From the NCBI RefSeq assembly GCF_028554725.1, contig NC_071669.1, forward strand, positions 58,322,501 through 58,386,500: 64,000 bases of DNA, read 5' to 3'. The DNA is from Zeugodacus cucurbitae (Eukaryota; Arthropoda; Insecta; Diptera; Tephritidae). Of the stretch, positions 14,201-27,100 are shown one piece after another (the first letter of the stretch is position 1; each line of letters begins with the position of its first letter). The notes under the pieces are model-generated. The model had not been told where the DNA came from, made no database searches, and was given only the letters and a program-made list of their open reading frames with translations. The position numbers were made by a program, and so were the translations under genes.

Positions 14201-15943
14201 ACTCCATTTAAGTTACTATTTTCCTACTTTTAAGACAATGTATTTCCTCTGTTTCACTTCATTCTTCTATGTATAAGCTTACAGGGTTTCTACTTATAAT
14301 TTTCCATTCAATTAAGTTCTAATTGAGCCTTTATCTAATTTCAAAATTTGCTCAAAGCCCTGAATAAAAACTCAAAAACAGCTTAATAAAAGAATGACGC
14401 AGTTCATTATAGTCTATTGGCGTGCCGTTGAATGTTACAAAGCTTTGTGGGTGGCGCACATACCAAACCACCGTGTTTAATCAGCTGCAACGGCATTCAA
14501 GGCTGACTGCTTACCACACACAAAGTTCAGAATTGCACTCATGTAAACAGTTCCAGTACCTAAATAACATTACATTTACATTTACTGTGCTTAAGTCCAC
14601 AGTTGTACTAGACAATTCCGTCTAACTTTCGCTTTCGTCAAGACAACAGCGAGCTTCAGTGTGCTTATGTTTACCCGCCGCTCAGCGGCAGGTTTAATGA
14701 ACGGGTGAATGGGAAAAATTGGTTAGCGTATATTGTTGTCATTGTTTTTGCTTTTGCATAGTTAAGTAACTGGTTTTTAGCGATTTGTTTTATTTTTAGT
14801 AACATTACTAGATACATACATATTTAAATATATATGCTCTATTTACATACATATTTATTATATAATAGATGTCGGTAGTTAAAAATATTATGTTTATATA
14901 TATGTAAATATTGCAGACTCTGCACATAAGCTGGTTGCAATTCTTTGTTGAACGCAAATATTTCTTTTACCAGCTACATTGTTCTTGCTTGAGTTGAGGC
15001 GGCACAATGGTCTTTTTCTTTAAAAATTTTATGAAAAAATTATCTAATTTTTTAGCTTTTTACGATCTTTTAAAAAATTTAAAAAATATCTGTGAAGCTT
15101 GAAATTTAATTTTAATAGGGTTGCCACCTGTTTCAACTGTTAATTTCAATTAATTATTATTTTCAAATGAATTATTAATATATGGCTAACCAACAAAAAA
15201 TATTTAGGAATGTCGAATATTGCAATTTAGATAACTTATAAAATAGTTTGAGGTATTTTTTTTAATTTTGAAAGGTGTTGCCACCTGTTTTAAAAAATAT
15301 TTTCTATGATATTGATGCAATACATGAATTATTACAATTTAGCTAAGTAAAAAATAGTTTCGAGGCACGAATTTAGTTGAAATTAAATTTGAAAGGTGTT
15401 GCCACCTGTTAAGAATTTTATTAAATTAATGCAATATTACATAAAGTGTATGCTACTACACACGCGTATAAGTGAACACATCTTTTTAAAAAATTTTATG
15501 TATACATTTTTCGAAAGTGACATACTGTGCTCAGCAATGTATCGAAAGTTACCGCTATATATACATACATATCTATGCTCATTATCTTATTGATCATGCA
15601 TGAGACATGCGGAACATTTGTCTATTCAGCTGGCGGTCTGAAGTGAATTGGCTTTCTGGTCAAACAACTTTTTTTCTTATTCAAAGCGGCGGGCTAATGA
15701 CGAAGTGACGGTTTTCAGTTATGCAGATATTAAGTAATAATAAAATGTTTACGAGGGTAGGCGAAAGAAAATGAAAAGTGGACAGAAGGAGTAGCAGAAA
15801 TAATATATGTATGTATGTATATTAAAGCTATTAAATGTTAATTTGCGTCTCATAAGACTGTACAACCGAATGACTTACGGATCATGGTGTGCAATCTCCA
15901 TTTTGTGTCCATTGAATTTTTCGGTTTTTACAACGTCCTCCAT
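11254..15943 (-). CDS. SLC17-type major facilitator transporter (putative inorganic phosphate / organic anion cotransporter), six exons
   Basis: Multipass membrane transporter of the SLC17 branch of the MFS, the group annotated in flies as Picot-like or 'putative inorganic phosphate cotransporter'; the substrate cannot be read from sequence. Exons, all GT-AG and in phase: 15943-15879, 13028-12725, 12649-12536, 12422-11996, 11934-11658 and 11593-11254, giving 508 codons plus stop, normal for the family. The start ATG (residues MEDVV) has G at +4, and the split codon at the first junction restores DPTEIV. Visible: TM1 near residues 41-62 with the family arginine in NVYSLRVNLS (R58); two N-glycosylation sequons in the first extracytosolic loop (N71, N80); the signature GVTFPCIHAVWSRW (162-175) followed by PPLERSR; and HLDIAPQHASVLMGI (399-413), another strong SLC17 motif. 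The C-terminus is hydrophilic. No frame break is seen. Intron 1 is 2.85 kb; the others are 61-113 bp. Confidence 0.93.
13300..14345. promoter_or_regulatory. Cluster of CAATTA/TAATTG motifs in transporter intron 1
   Basis: About 14-17 occurrences of the homeodomain-type core CAATTA or its complement lie in roughly 1 kb, counted by eye (for example at 13345, 13441, 13453, 13585, 13742, 13835, 13855, 14162 and 14309). Part of this is a degenerate direct repeat: the block CAATTAGGCGCACTCAATTA, followed shortly by an ATTAATTGATA segment and AAATTTGTTAAA, appears near 13427-13483 and again near 13584-13640. This may be an enhancer or simply a decayed tandem repeat. Confidence 0.35.
15112..15412. 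repeat. Degenerate long-period tandem repeat with TTGCCACCTGTT core
   Basis: Three copies of the block GTTGCCACCTGTT lie in transporter intron 1, with CACCTG at 15125, 15282 and 15403, spaced 157 and 121 bp apart. Intervening DNA is also related between copies (ATGAATTATTA, AATAGTTT.GAGG). The core is an E-box of the CAGGTG class bound by Snail/Escargot zinc fingers and bHLH dimers in flies; function here is inference. Confidence 0.5.
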
Positions 15944-17667
15944 TGCGGTTTAGTGGCTTCCCTTTACGCGGTTTACGATTTAATTAATTTGCACAAGTAA
16001 CGCTGATTTTATAATTGCGCTATAAACCAGAAAATGTTGAGCAATTCGTCGCTTTATGTTTGTTGTTTCGGTGTTTTTGTGCAAACTGTGAACTTCTGAT
16101 TAACTCATGCGCGCAGCATTTCCTTTAATTAAAGACAAGAGTTTTTTGTTAAAATAAATATAAAAAATTTATAAATAAATTTCTAGACATATGTTTTAAA
16201 TTTTAGATTTATTTTAGAGCAAAGAAAGCTGGAGGAGTTGCCAGTTAATTTTATTAATAATAGAATTGAAAATTGATTAAAACTGATTTTTTAAGATCTT
16301 AGTGCTATTTTTTATAAAGACAGTTCAGATAGTACCGTTATGTCGCTTTTACGAACTCAACGTGACTTTACTTTAATTTATTTGAATTGACATGACTTGA
16401 CTTGGCTTGATTTGACTTGACTTGACTTTACATGACTTTAATTTACTTGAATTGACTTGACTTGACTTGACATTACTTGAATTGACATGACTTGACTTCA
16501 CTTTACATGACTTTACTTTACTTTGATTTACTTGAATTGATATGCCTTGACTTGACTTGACTTTACTTTAATTTAGTTGAATTGATATGACTTGACTTGA
16601 CTTGACTTGACTTCACTTCACTTTAATTTACTTGAATTGATATGACTTGACTTGACTTGACTTGACTTTAATTTACTTGAATTGACATGACTTGACTTCA
16701 CTTTACATGACTTTACTTTACTTTGATTTACTTGAATTGATATGACTTGACTTGACTTGACTTTACTTTTCTTTAATTTACTTGAATTGACATGACTTGA
16801 CTTCACTTTACATGACTTTACTTTACTTCGATTTACTTGAATTGATATGACTTGACTTTACTTTACTTTAATTTACTTGAATTGATATGACTTGACTTTA
16901 CTTTACTTTAATTTACTTCAATTGGCATGACTTGACTTGGACTTAACTTCACTTCACTCAACTTAACTTAAACTGTTTGTTTGTCTGCCTTTTATTATTA
17001 TTTTATTTCTTACACCCATTATATAAACACGCGAGTGTATACTTTACTAAAATAATTTATAAATTTATAAATAAATGTGCTGCATTTTACTAGCAAATGT
17101 GTGATTACTTTTCAGCACAGCTGTTTTCTGGTAATAGACCTCTTCTTACATACATACATTTGCTATTATTAATAAAGCAAATATTTTCTCTAGAAATTGT
17201 TAAACACACTCATACATTTGGTTTTGCCAGCATAATTTGCACGAAAATTGTCAAAAATCGCTCGTGAGTTTGGTAAATAAATATTTATGCTCGAGTATAA
17301 ATATGAAATAACTGATAAGCGTGTATCCGTTAAATGTGTGTGATCGCAGAGAATGTTAGTAATTGAAAAAGAAAATAAACTTGAACTAAAATTTAGACGA
17401 AATCAAATATTATGACAGGGACGATTATTTGTGACAACTCTTTGTTCGAAATATTTGACGCAAATCGGAAAGACTAACAGAATTCAAAATACCCCCCATT
17501 TGGTTAAATTGTTGGACTTTTAGCTGGGTAAATGAATATAAAGAGCTCAAAGTGAATGAAATACTCATCACAGAACGTACTTTACTTGGTACCGAAAATA
17601 ACTAAATTCAGAGAACACTTTTCCCTATGTATGATTTCCATCGCTCATCCAGTAATGTCATATATTT
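15944..17667. other. Upstream flank of the transporter gene
   Basis: 15944-16360 should hold the 5' UTR and promoter of the transporter; no core promoter motif was fixed. It is followed by the TTGAC satellite and then 700 bp of unassigned DNA. Confidence 0.5.
16361..16971. repeat. TTGAC-type satellite with higher-order unit
   Basis: About 610 bp made almost entirely of 5-6 bp words (CTTGA, CTTTA, CATGA, CTTCA). The phrase TTTACTTGAATTGATATGAC recurs several times, giving a higher-order period of roughly 60-110 bp. Stop-free frames across it are a by-product of the repeat. It lies upstream of the transporter's first exon. Confidence 0.9.
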
Positions 17668-18726
17668 GGTTGGCATATCTCCCTTCCGACCAAAAGGTCG
17701 GACAGCAATTTTTCAAGCCTCTTTTTAATTCAACTTTACACCACCAAGGGCCATGGACAGAAACAAGTGGTAATCACTTAAAACCTTCTATCCGAGCTCC
17801 CCTATCTTCGGACGAGTCATCAACGAAGTGTGTGGTCTGGCGTTGTCCTGGTGGAACACTGCACCCTTTCTGTTGGCCAATTCTGGACGCTTCTAGTCGA
17901 CCGCCTGCTTCAAGCGGTCCAGTTGTTCGCAGTAGATGGTAGAATTAATCGTATGGCCATATGGCAGCAGCTCATAGTGGATGACTCCCTTCGAATCTCA
18001 CCAAACACACAGCAAAACCTTCCTGGCCGTCAATCCCGACTTGGCCACTGTTTGGGACGATTCACCGGCTTTCTACCACGACCGTTTTCACTTGATATTG
18101 TCGTATGTGATCCATATTTCGTCGCCAGTCACAATCCGCTACAAAAATGGGTCGAGTTTGTTACGTTTCAGCTACATATCGCAGGCGTTGATTCGGTCCA
18201 GAAGGTTTTTTTGCGTCAAATCATGCGGCACCCAAACATCAAGCTTTTTTGTGTATCCAGCCTTCTGCAGATGGTTTAAAATTGTTTGGTAACTAACTCC
18301 CATCTCCTGGACGATGTCACGAGATGTCACATGTCGGTCTAAATCGATGTTGTCCATGATTTGATCGGTATTCTTCGTCGCAGGTCTTCCGCCGGCTTAT
18401 CCATGGTGTCGTTCTCACCCGCTCTTCGCAGTTCGAAGTGATAGAGTACCATCCCCCAAAACACCATTAATCTCACGGAACGTTTCTCTAGCGGATTTGC
18501 CTTTAACGAAGGAAAACTTTAAAATAGCGCTAATTTCGGCGTTAGTGAACTCTATGTTTACACGTCTATAACTGTTGAACGCAATATCCAAACTAATCAT
18601 GCATGGCGTCGTTTGCAGGTTATGTCAAGACCTTTCAAAGTTGTATACTATTGACAGATACGAACTCTGCAGCGCTTTATACATAGTCGCGAAATTCAAA
18701 AGACAAAATGGTGGAAGAGAAATACC
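17668..18726 (-). mobile_element. DD34D mariner copy C, decayed
   Basis: Left TIR GGTTGGCATATCTCCCTTCC, then a deletion (the next block resumes at the region encoding the C-terminal third); right end ATACC followed by TA, with part of the TIR lost. The minus strand retains the transposase start region (INAEFTNAEISA-type sequence near 18545, KGKSARETFREINGVLGDGT) and HTH (SYQTILNHLQKAGYTKK). The catalytic part is frame-broken, with DNARPHT no longer readable in one frame. It lies in intergenic DNA just beyond the TTGAC satellite. Confidence 0.85.
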
Positions 18727-21031
18727 TAATATAACGGCTACTAAGTGAGATAGCTCAGCAAAGACAGGACTCTTTGTATTATGAGGCAATTAAATAAATA
18801 ACACCAAAGTTACAAAGCCTATAAAATAAATATGAAAGTGTGTGTATAATTACTTAATTAACACTAATGAGCCTAATGCATTCTATTTACATTCAATTAC
18901 AGTGTTAATTATATTGCACAACTTTAGGCGTGAGCAAATAATCCATGTACAAATGTTAAAATAATTATTTTAACTCTAATAATAAAATAAAATAATAAAT
19001 AAAAGTAAACATTTCGATTTTTATATTTACATATATTATTATTTTATATATTAAATCCATACAAGTTTTTTTACCAGGCTTAGGTCAGAAATCATCATTA
19101 AATATAAAAAGTAAATTTATGGAAAGCTAATTGTTTGAACTATTATTTTTTCACAAATTTTTTTTCGAGATAGAACAATTAACAGCACTTGAAACGAAGG
19201 CGAAAAGTGTACACATGGCAACGGGGAAGGCATCCATTTGTCAGGTGATCCATGAAAGTCTAAACAAAATCGTCACGCGTCTGACACATTTCTCTTCTCC
19301 CTTGTCATTGTATAACGGGATCTTATTTGGGTTGGATCTATCATGAGCTCGAGGGGCTCAAATATAGAGAACATATGTTAATCAAAGTTATTTTCTTTTC
19401 ATTTGTGTTAACGACCTGCGTTGGTCTTCCGTGCTCATATTTGCTGTTCGGAACTATAACTCACGAACTAATTGTCATTTAGCCCTTACATTTTTACAGG
19501 CATCTTTTGAAGATTAGGTCTAAATATCCTGAATTATGAATCTTATATCCTTTTCACACAGTCAATTTAATTGTTCAATTAAAATTTTGATTGAGAAACC
19601 AGTTTTTGCCCTTCACACTGTCGGCTACTCGATAATCGATTAGCTGTTATACACTTTTGTTTTTGCTTTTCATAAGAAGTTGGTGAGTTTCATCAGCTGA
19701 TTGCTATTAATAGCACCGACATCTACCGTCTTATAGCGTGAACAACAACTCACAGACAATGAATGTATATATAACCACAAATTGGGTCTTTGTCGCAGAG
19801 TTGCATTTCATTTTCAAGTCGATTAACGTTCAATTAAAAATTAATGTAGAAAAATCAGATTTTTATTTTGAATGGTAAATCGATCTTAATCAGCGTTTTA
19901 ATCGAGGCCGGTTAATTGATCAATTTGTAGTATTTGCAGTATTTTATATGCGATTTTATGCCAAATTATGGTATCTAGTTACACTACAACTCCCAGCGCT
20001 GACTAATCTCCGCTATCTTAACTGCACTTAGGAACATTCCTATCTGTCTATAAATTTTTATTAGGTATATGTTTGCATTTATATTTCTATGTACACACGT
20101 ATTTCGATTAGCAAATCTCTAAATGACGGAAATCTCCCCGCCAATCTACAAGTATATATCAAAAATTTCCCTCAGTCAATTGCGATTAGGCTAATCTGCT
20201 TGACAGTTATCAGCAATGGAATTTATCAAGCAGAAAGAAAGCAAAAACAACAAAAATTATAATAAAAAAATATAAAAACCAAAAACAATAATAAAAAACT
20301 AAACAAATAACCATAAAGCGGGCGACCCACGTGCCGAGCCAGCGGATTTGCATGTTTTTCAAAATTATGACAATTGTTATTGACATTTCGCTCGCAAATC
20401 ACAAAAAATGGTTTTAGATAAATATTCAGTTGATGTGAATGATTGCGACTGCCAGTAGTGCAGTTAGTTTATTTTACAACAATACATGCACATGCATTTA
20501 TACTCATTAACTAATGCGCACACTGCCAGTAGGCAATTTCATTAAGTGCCTGGCAGCTATATATATAAATGCAAACAACAATAACAATAAAAGTAACAAG
20601 ACAGTAGAAATGGCATTGCATGCACATAAGTAGCTTTGTAGGTAAATAACTGTGCTTTTTTAAAGGAAATTATGCAATTTGTATTTGTAGTTGTTGTATT
20701 TATCTGCTTATGTGCATTTCGCAACCTTTTGAGTCTTTCTTTAAATTGCCAACATGCAATGTCAAAACCAAAAAAAAAAAAAAATACACTGACGAGTAAA
20801 CAGACAAGCACTAAATATAATAAATATAATCACAGTCAAATTGCACTAAATAAAATCATAAACGTCATACACCCAGTAGGAAATGCAACGCATGTGACTT
20901 TAATGAGAGATTAGCAAAATGCGTGTCTCTTTTTAATTTTTTTATTATACCAGTTTTTGTGAATTGGTATAATCGATTGTTCGATTAACAACCTGCTAGA
21001 TTTGCACTTAATACAGGAGAATAATATAATA
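18727..21031. other. Unassigned intergenic DNA around MITE-B copy 1
   Basis: Apart from the MITE at 19543-19927 nothing is supported. Near 20947-20975 TTATACCA and TGGTATAA form an inverted pair just left of the Tc1 element. Confidence 0.5.
19543..19927. mobile_element. MITE-B copy 1
   Basis: Member of a four-copy family of about 390 bp with TIR consensus ATAGCCTTTTCACACAG. Conserved interior landmarks are CAATTAAAATTTTGATTGAG, GTCGGCTACTCGATAATCGA and GTCTTTGTCGCAGAGTTGCA. This copy lacks a clear right TIR. No coding sequence. Confidence 0.7.
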
Positions 21032-22341
21032 CCTCAGTCAAATAATTATATGTGCATGAACTTTTTGCAAAAAAAAAAATTAAAGATTACAAAATTGCAA
21101 AATATTTCTGAGTATGCAGGTTTGTTATTATTAATGTATACGATATTTTAATTTATAAACCCAATATTAAATATTTTTTTTAACTATAAAACAGAATTGA
21201 AGTTTAGGCTAATAGTAAGTATTTATATGTGCATTTTACTATTTACTATTTTTACCAGTAAAGCCTATACATTTGAGTTTAACTGAAATAAATGTTTATT
21301 TTAATAGTCAGTAGAATTGTACTTACATTTTAAAACTAAATTAAGCCCCTTAATCAGAGAATTAACTACTGAGTGTAGAATAGTTAATTAAATATTGGCA
21401 AATTCTTGCTTTATGGCTAATTTAAGGTGACGTACTGTCTCAAAATGCTTTCCGTTTTGGAAAACAGGAGCAGAGAGGTTCCCCCAGAGATCCTCAATAG
21501 GATTAAGGTTCGAACTAAATGCTGCACATTGTAATACGGGAATTTTCCGGTCGTTAAAGATGTTCTTCGTTTGGATTGAAGCGTTATCCTTTCGATATGT
21601 CCAGTTATATGCCATAAATATTGCCAGCAAATTTTATTAACTCGCTGTCCAAAAGATCTACTTTGATATTAGCATTTATTTGAGTGAATATAAAACATGT
21701 AGATAGCTTTCCACAGCAGCAAAATGCAGCCCATGTAATCAAGGTGCCGTATTCTACTCGTATCACTCATCGGCACAGAATTGGTATTTATTTGCAAACC
21801 TCAAATGTGCTTTATTGTGTATTTCTTTAGCGTTGGTTTAGGTGCCATGGAGGTGTGTTTCAGAAACTGATTTTTATGTATAATTGGAAAAATTATATTT
21901 ATGGTGATTTTCTCTCTTAACTAGGTCCATAACTAGGTCCTTTCGCACCGCTCAACAATGTTGTTTTTCGTCCGCTGCGTCGCACTATACCATAATTAAT
22001 GGGGTAAATGTAATCAAATTTTTAATAATTCATTAAGTTAATGCACCTGCAATAATTTTGAAAACAAATTTTAGCAAAAAAAGTTTTTGCTGCGACACTA
22101 TCAGTAAGAAAGATCCGCTAAACTGATTTTGCACACATAAATATTTACTATGCAATACCCAATTCACAAGCACATTCTTAATGTAACTGTACAACGAACG
22201 AGAAAAGTATGAAACAATTTTCGTTGCATAGTAACGGTAACATATCAACCTTTTAGTCCACTTTTACCGAAATCAAAAAAATTACTGTGAATAAGAAATA
22301 TAAACAAATGCAGAAATGCACATATAATTATTTGACTGGGA
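21032..22341 (-). mobile_element. Tc1-like element, full length with TIRs, decayed transposase
   Basis: The ends are 26 bp TIRs differing at two positions (left starts CCTCAGTCAAATAATTATAT; right complement starts TCCCAGTCAAATAATTATAT), each bordered by TA (21030-31 and 22342-43). The transposase relic is on the minus strand: frame 21630-21388 reads YRKDNASIQTKNIF, KIPVLQ and NPIEDLWG (the second catalytic D and the E), then FETVRHLKLAIKQEFANI. The interval between D and E is 30 residues instead of 34, so a few codons are lost, and stops cut off the N-terminal part. Confidence 0.82.
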
Positions 22342-23733
22342 TACGTGTCGATTTTTCAAGAGTGGCTTAAAACCTAGATATTTTTATATACCAGTTTATA
22401 TAATTTATACCAGTTGTTTGTTTTAATCGCTACTCCACAGGTTTGAAAGTACAATAATAATATAAAAAATAATTTTAAAAATATTTTTAATTATACCAAT
22501 TTAGGTAATTTGTACTAATTTTTTGTTCGATTCGATTCGACCCATGAAAAACTAATAATTGTTCAACGAAAATATTGTAAAATTTATCAACCAACATCAT
22601 ATAACCAAAGACCAAACAGTTCCTAATTTCTTATATAAAAAACCGCGTGTTTGTTTGTTTTAAATGCCTATTGATAAAAAATATGTAAATATAGTGTATT
22701 AACGCACGAGAATTCCGGATTTTTTAAATAGAATTTGTAAAGCAAATAATTTATTTATTTTTTTAACAAATTGAAATTTATGGTGCATGAGGTAAGTAAT
22801 TGTTTGAATTTTTATTTAATATAATTAGAACAACTTTCGTAATGACTCATATATTTATAATAACGACATAACCATAGATCACTGCAGGTGCTCTTCCAAT
22901 CAGTCATGTGAAATTCTCCACTAGAGATCTAGCTCAATGGTGCATAGACCAACGTCTAGTTGACTTTAGAAGAAATTTCTACAACCCAAAAACTACAACA
23001 ATAAGAATTAGATATGCAATAGCACTTCTATTATTTTGACAACAGCTGTATATTGTATGCAGATTTTATAATCTCAACAGCTATTGATAACTCTTTCATT
23101 CAAGGAAAGTTATCGCCGTAGCCAATAGCAGCGATAAATCAATAAATCATTTTTAGGAAATAAAACCAAATCATTAAGATACCATATACATAGTAAGGCC
23201 ATTAATTTATTTGTCATAAAGTAATATAATTCAATAATAACTCTTATATAAAGCTATTTAATAGCTATTAATTTGTAAACATTTTTACCAAATGACATCC
23301 GACACGTGCCAAGTTTTGCAATGTAGCACATTCTATGATCTATATGTATATAAACGGTGAGCCTGAACGTTTCGATGGTCGCCAACAGTCAAAGTAGTCT
23401 CAAAGAAAGCGAGATAGAAGCATCCGACGCTATCGTCGAGTATTCGCTAGATTGAGTTTGTGCAATCTTGAATGTAATATCTTCGATCAACTCAGCAATT
23501 AACTCAACACAGGAATCAAATTTTTTCGAAACAATTCGTCGGTACATAAAGATTTCTCGAACCAGTAGAAGTTTTAGAAATCACAGAAAACCGGCATTTC
23601 AACACGCCAAGTAGAAATAAAGTGACGGAGTTCTGTAATGTAACTCTGCTTCAATGGTATATACTTCGGAGTGCTTTAAAAGTTAACTAAGCTTGATTGC
23701 TTTGAAAGCTCTTAACGTTTTCGCCGTTGTCAA
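22342..23733. other. Unassigned intergenic DNA, possible LTR remnant at 23340-23660
   Basis: TATATAAACGGTGAGCCTGA followed by GC-richer sequence and AATAAAGTGACGGAG (23615-23630) has the look of an LTR promoter and poly(A) region, but no paired LTR, PBS or coding sequence is present. Confidence 0.3.
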
Positions 23734-24137
23734 ATAGCGCTTTTACACAGCCAAATTGATGGATCAATTAAAATTCCGAAACCATTTTTTTCCTTCACTC
23801 TGCCGGCTACTCGTTAATCGATCAGCTGTTATAAATTTTTGTTTTTGCTTTTCATAAGAAGTTGGTAAGTTTCATTGCTATTTTTAGCAGCGACATCCAC
23901 CGTAGCTTATGTTATCAAAAATTTCAGCCAATCGCAGACAAAGAACGTAAATATATAATACAAATACGGTCTTTGTCGCAGAGTTGCATTTCATTTTCAA
24001 GTCGATTAAAATTCAATTAAAAATTAATATTGGAACAATGAAATTTTTATTTTGTGCTGTAATTCGAGCTAAATCAGCGTTTTAATCGAACACAAGCAGT
24101 TTAATTGAACATTAGCTCCTGTGTGAAAGGGCTATAA
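23734..24137. mobile_element. MITE-B copy 2
   Basis: The most complete copy at both ends: left ATAGCGCTTTTACACAG, right complement ATAGCCCTTTCACACAG. Same internal landmarks as the 19543 copy and same orientation. Confidence 0.78.
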
Positions 24138-27100
24138 GGTTTTAAATCATCAAATAATTTAAAGCTTCAGCAAGCCTAATTGAGTTCACTGAAGTAACTT
24201 ATCAATCGCTTCTTCTTCAAATATAAAGAAGATTATTGTACAGAGTACAAGTTTTTAGGCCGTTTTAATACAGCCAGTTTTACGCTAAATCATGTCAGCC
24301 GACTTCTAGCTATCTATTTCAAGTTTCAGTAAACTGTCTTTAATATTTTATGAATTTTCCGATGAAAAATAAACTGGTTGAAGGGGTTTTTTTGTGTTAA
24401 GCCAATATTTCGTCGTTTTCGATGTGTTATTAGCACAGCTTGTACATTTTACGCGTGACTTCTGAGAATTTCAATTTTATTTTATTTTATTTTTTAATGT
24501 TTTTTTTTGCAGTTAATACTCGTACACATGCATTGCACATGCAATAAAGTTCAACGTCTCAAAATAAATGTCAACAACTGCAATTGTTGCTGTCAAATAA
24601 ATACCCATACAAACAGACGCAAGTACGTCACTCACTTGGTGTTAATTGAATACAGTTATATTAATAAATAGCGAATTTAATTTTTAAATTATAAAAAATG
24701 GTAAAAAGCTTAACAAAGGCTTTAAGAGTTTCTTGCGAATTTTTTTCGGAATGCAAAAGAAGTTAATTGAGTTGCTAGCCTTGCTTAATGAGCGAGCACC
24801 AATGTGAGATTTATTTTTCAATATTTCTCGTAAAATTGTTATTGTTGTTGCTATGAGCATCAGATTTTAGATTCAAGAAGTTGCAATTTTTTTATTTAGG
24901 TGAAAAAAATATTTTATCAACAACTTTTCGAATAGTTCAGTGATTCTTCTTCACATACATAAAGCAAAAAAAAAAAATATTAAAAAATAATTACAATACC
25001 AACATTTTTTGGTAGCAATTGTCAGTGATTTATTATTGTTTTATTTTTATTTTTTCAAATGTGCTTTGAACCAAGATTCAGTAATGCATATATAATGATA
25101 TGAGATACTTGTTTACCTATAATAATGTATATAGACAGTATATTACATATCCAATTCGCATTAGCTGAAGGCAAAATAATCAATTATAATACAATAAATT
25201 TGAAATATCCAGATAGGTGATATATGTATATGTGTACATATCTACACCACATGTCGAAATTGCAATACAAAACCAGTTTTCTCTTTGATTTCAATTTTTA
25301 TTTTATCCACTTTATCAGTTCTTCTACATCCGGAATTTACTCAAAACCTCAAAGTCTCGAATATTTGGTGTTTAATATTATATTATCAGCAATAAATTAA
25401 AAATTATGCGCAAAAATTCCACTATTTACCTGAAGCTTTCACCGCAGCTTTCATAAGCGATCCTGAGGATCTCACCTTAATTAAATAAAGCTATGATAAT
25501 TCCATGAGAAATAAATACGATCAAAATGATATTCATAATTCCTACTACAAGTACTAACCTCACGCTAACTACAAAGAAGCTTCCCTTAGGTGATATGCCT
25601 TCAAGTTTTACTTTACAAATAAATAAATAAAATTTTATTTTTGTATGTGACCAGATGGAATCGTTCCGGTCACATACTCACCAGTACATATCAGTACTAA
25701 TTTCATTTAAATATTTTTTATTCTCAATTGAAAAAGCGAAAAGAATTTATAAGCCAGAAATAAAAAAAATCTGAGAAATACTACAAAGTAATAAAAAACA
25801 CACCCTGTTTCGAGCGTGTGGAAACTGAGAACTGTAAAATTTATAGTTGTAGTCCCACTACAAGTCATCACAACTTAACTCTATAAAGTACTTATATGGT
25901 GTAAATTAAGGAATGGTCCAAAATAACACGGAGAAAATAGAAAAATACGCTTATTTTTTGAGAGTTATTAAAGAAGGGTGGTATCCCTATTATATACATT
26001 TTCTAAAATGTGTGTAGGACTACAGTTTTTAATTATCTAAAAGTTATTATCTATATTTTTTAAAAGATAAATTCCACATACTTTCATTCAAGCATAACAG
26101 CCGTTAACCTTAGATAGTTGTGAATCGAACAATCAACTGGTATAATTCAAATAGACTGGCAAAATCAAGTACAGATAGTACTCTACTCGTTTATACCACA
26201 CTAATGAGGTATCTACATACTCTCTGGTAAAAAATTTAATTGGATCATTTTGTTATTGCCTTCACATTGAAAACAGCGCGCTAACATAATGAGCAAAGAA
26301 GTAGTAAATTAAAGTCATTTATTAAAATCTACCAAGCCTCCATTACGGCATAGTGAATGTTAAAGACTAATGAGGTTTGTGCTTATAAATTTTATGGGAA
26401 CTATGCTGTAGTAAATTTGAAAGTGTTATATAACTTGCAGAAAGTGAAATTAAAACAAAAATTAATTAATGATAACTGAGTGTTATAATTAAATGAAGTC
26501 CAATTCTCTTTGTAGTTAAGGTTATCTTAATAGTTGAAAAAGTTAAAGTCACAACATGCATAATCTTGGGCAAGGCATACCATATTTTTAACTCTTACGG
26601 TGTTTTTAAAGCAATGTAGTTCTTTGAATAACGAAATTGAAAAATTATTATTATTAGTTTTTTTTTTGTTCAAAAGCTGTCAAAACTTCAAATGCAAATA
26701 TTTTTGTTTTTTCCTTCGTTCAATAACGAAATTTATCCATGTACTATTGAAATATTTTTATATCAATAATAGGATATGCTGTCCACGGCAGTATTATTTT
26801 TTTATTTTTGGAACCAATGGTTGAGTTTTCGAATCTTTTAAATAAAAATTTCACAAAATACTGTTCAATTACGTAGTTTTGATATGCTGAATTGTTAAAA
26901 TGAAATAAATAATTGTATAAGTGAAATTTCGCTTGCGAATTGCTGCCCACGCGTTGGTTGGGCGGGAGAAGTGCTTAGGTTGGGCGAGTTTGGGTTTATA
27001 TATTTATAAAAAAATTGTAAAAATACCCTTGTTTTTAGTCTCTGAGACCGACCTCATCCTTAATTAGTTCTAACCTGAAAAAATAACCTTGACTAAAGCT

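Noticed and set aside
16618..16806. 62-codon Lys/Ser-rich frame
   Set aside because: Direct by-product of the TTGAC satellite; every frame of the array is similarly open.
23274..23660. Possible solo LTR
   Set aside because: TATA-like and poly(A)-like motifs are present but there is no TG...CA boundary pair with target duplication and no partner LTR or PBS.
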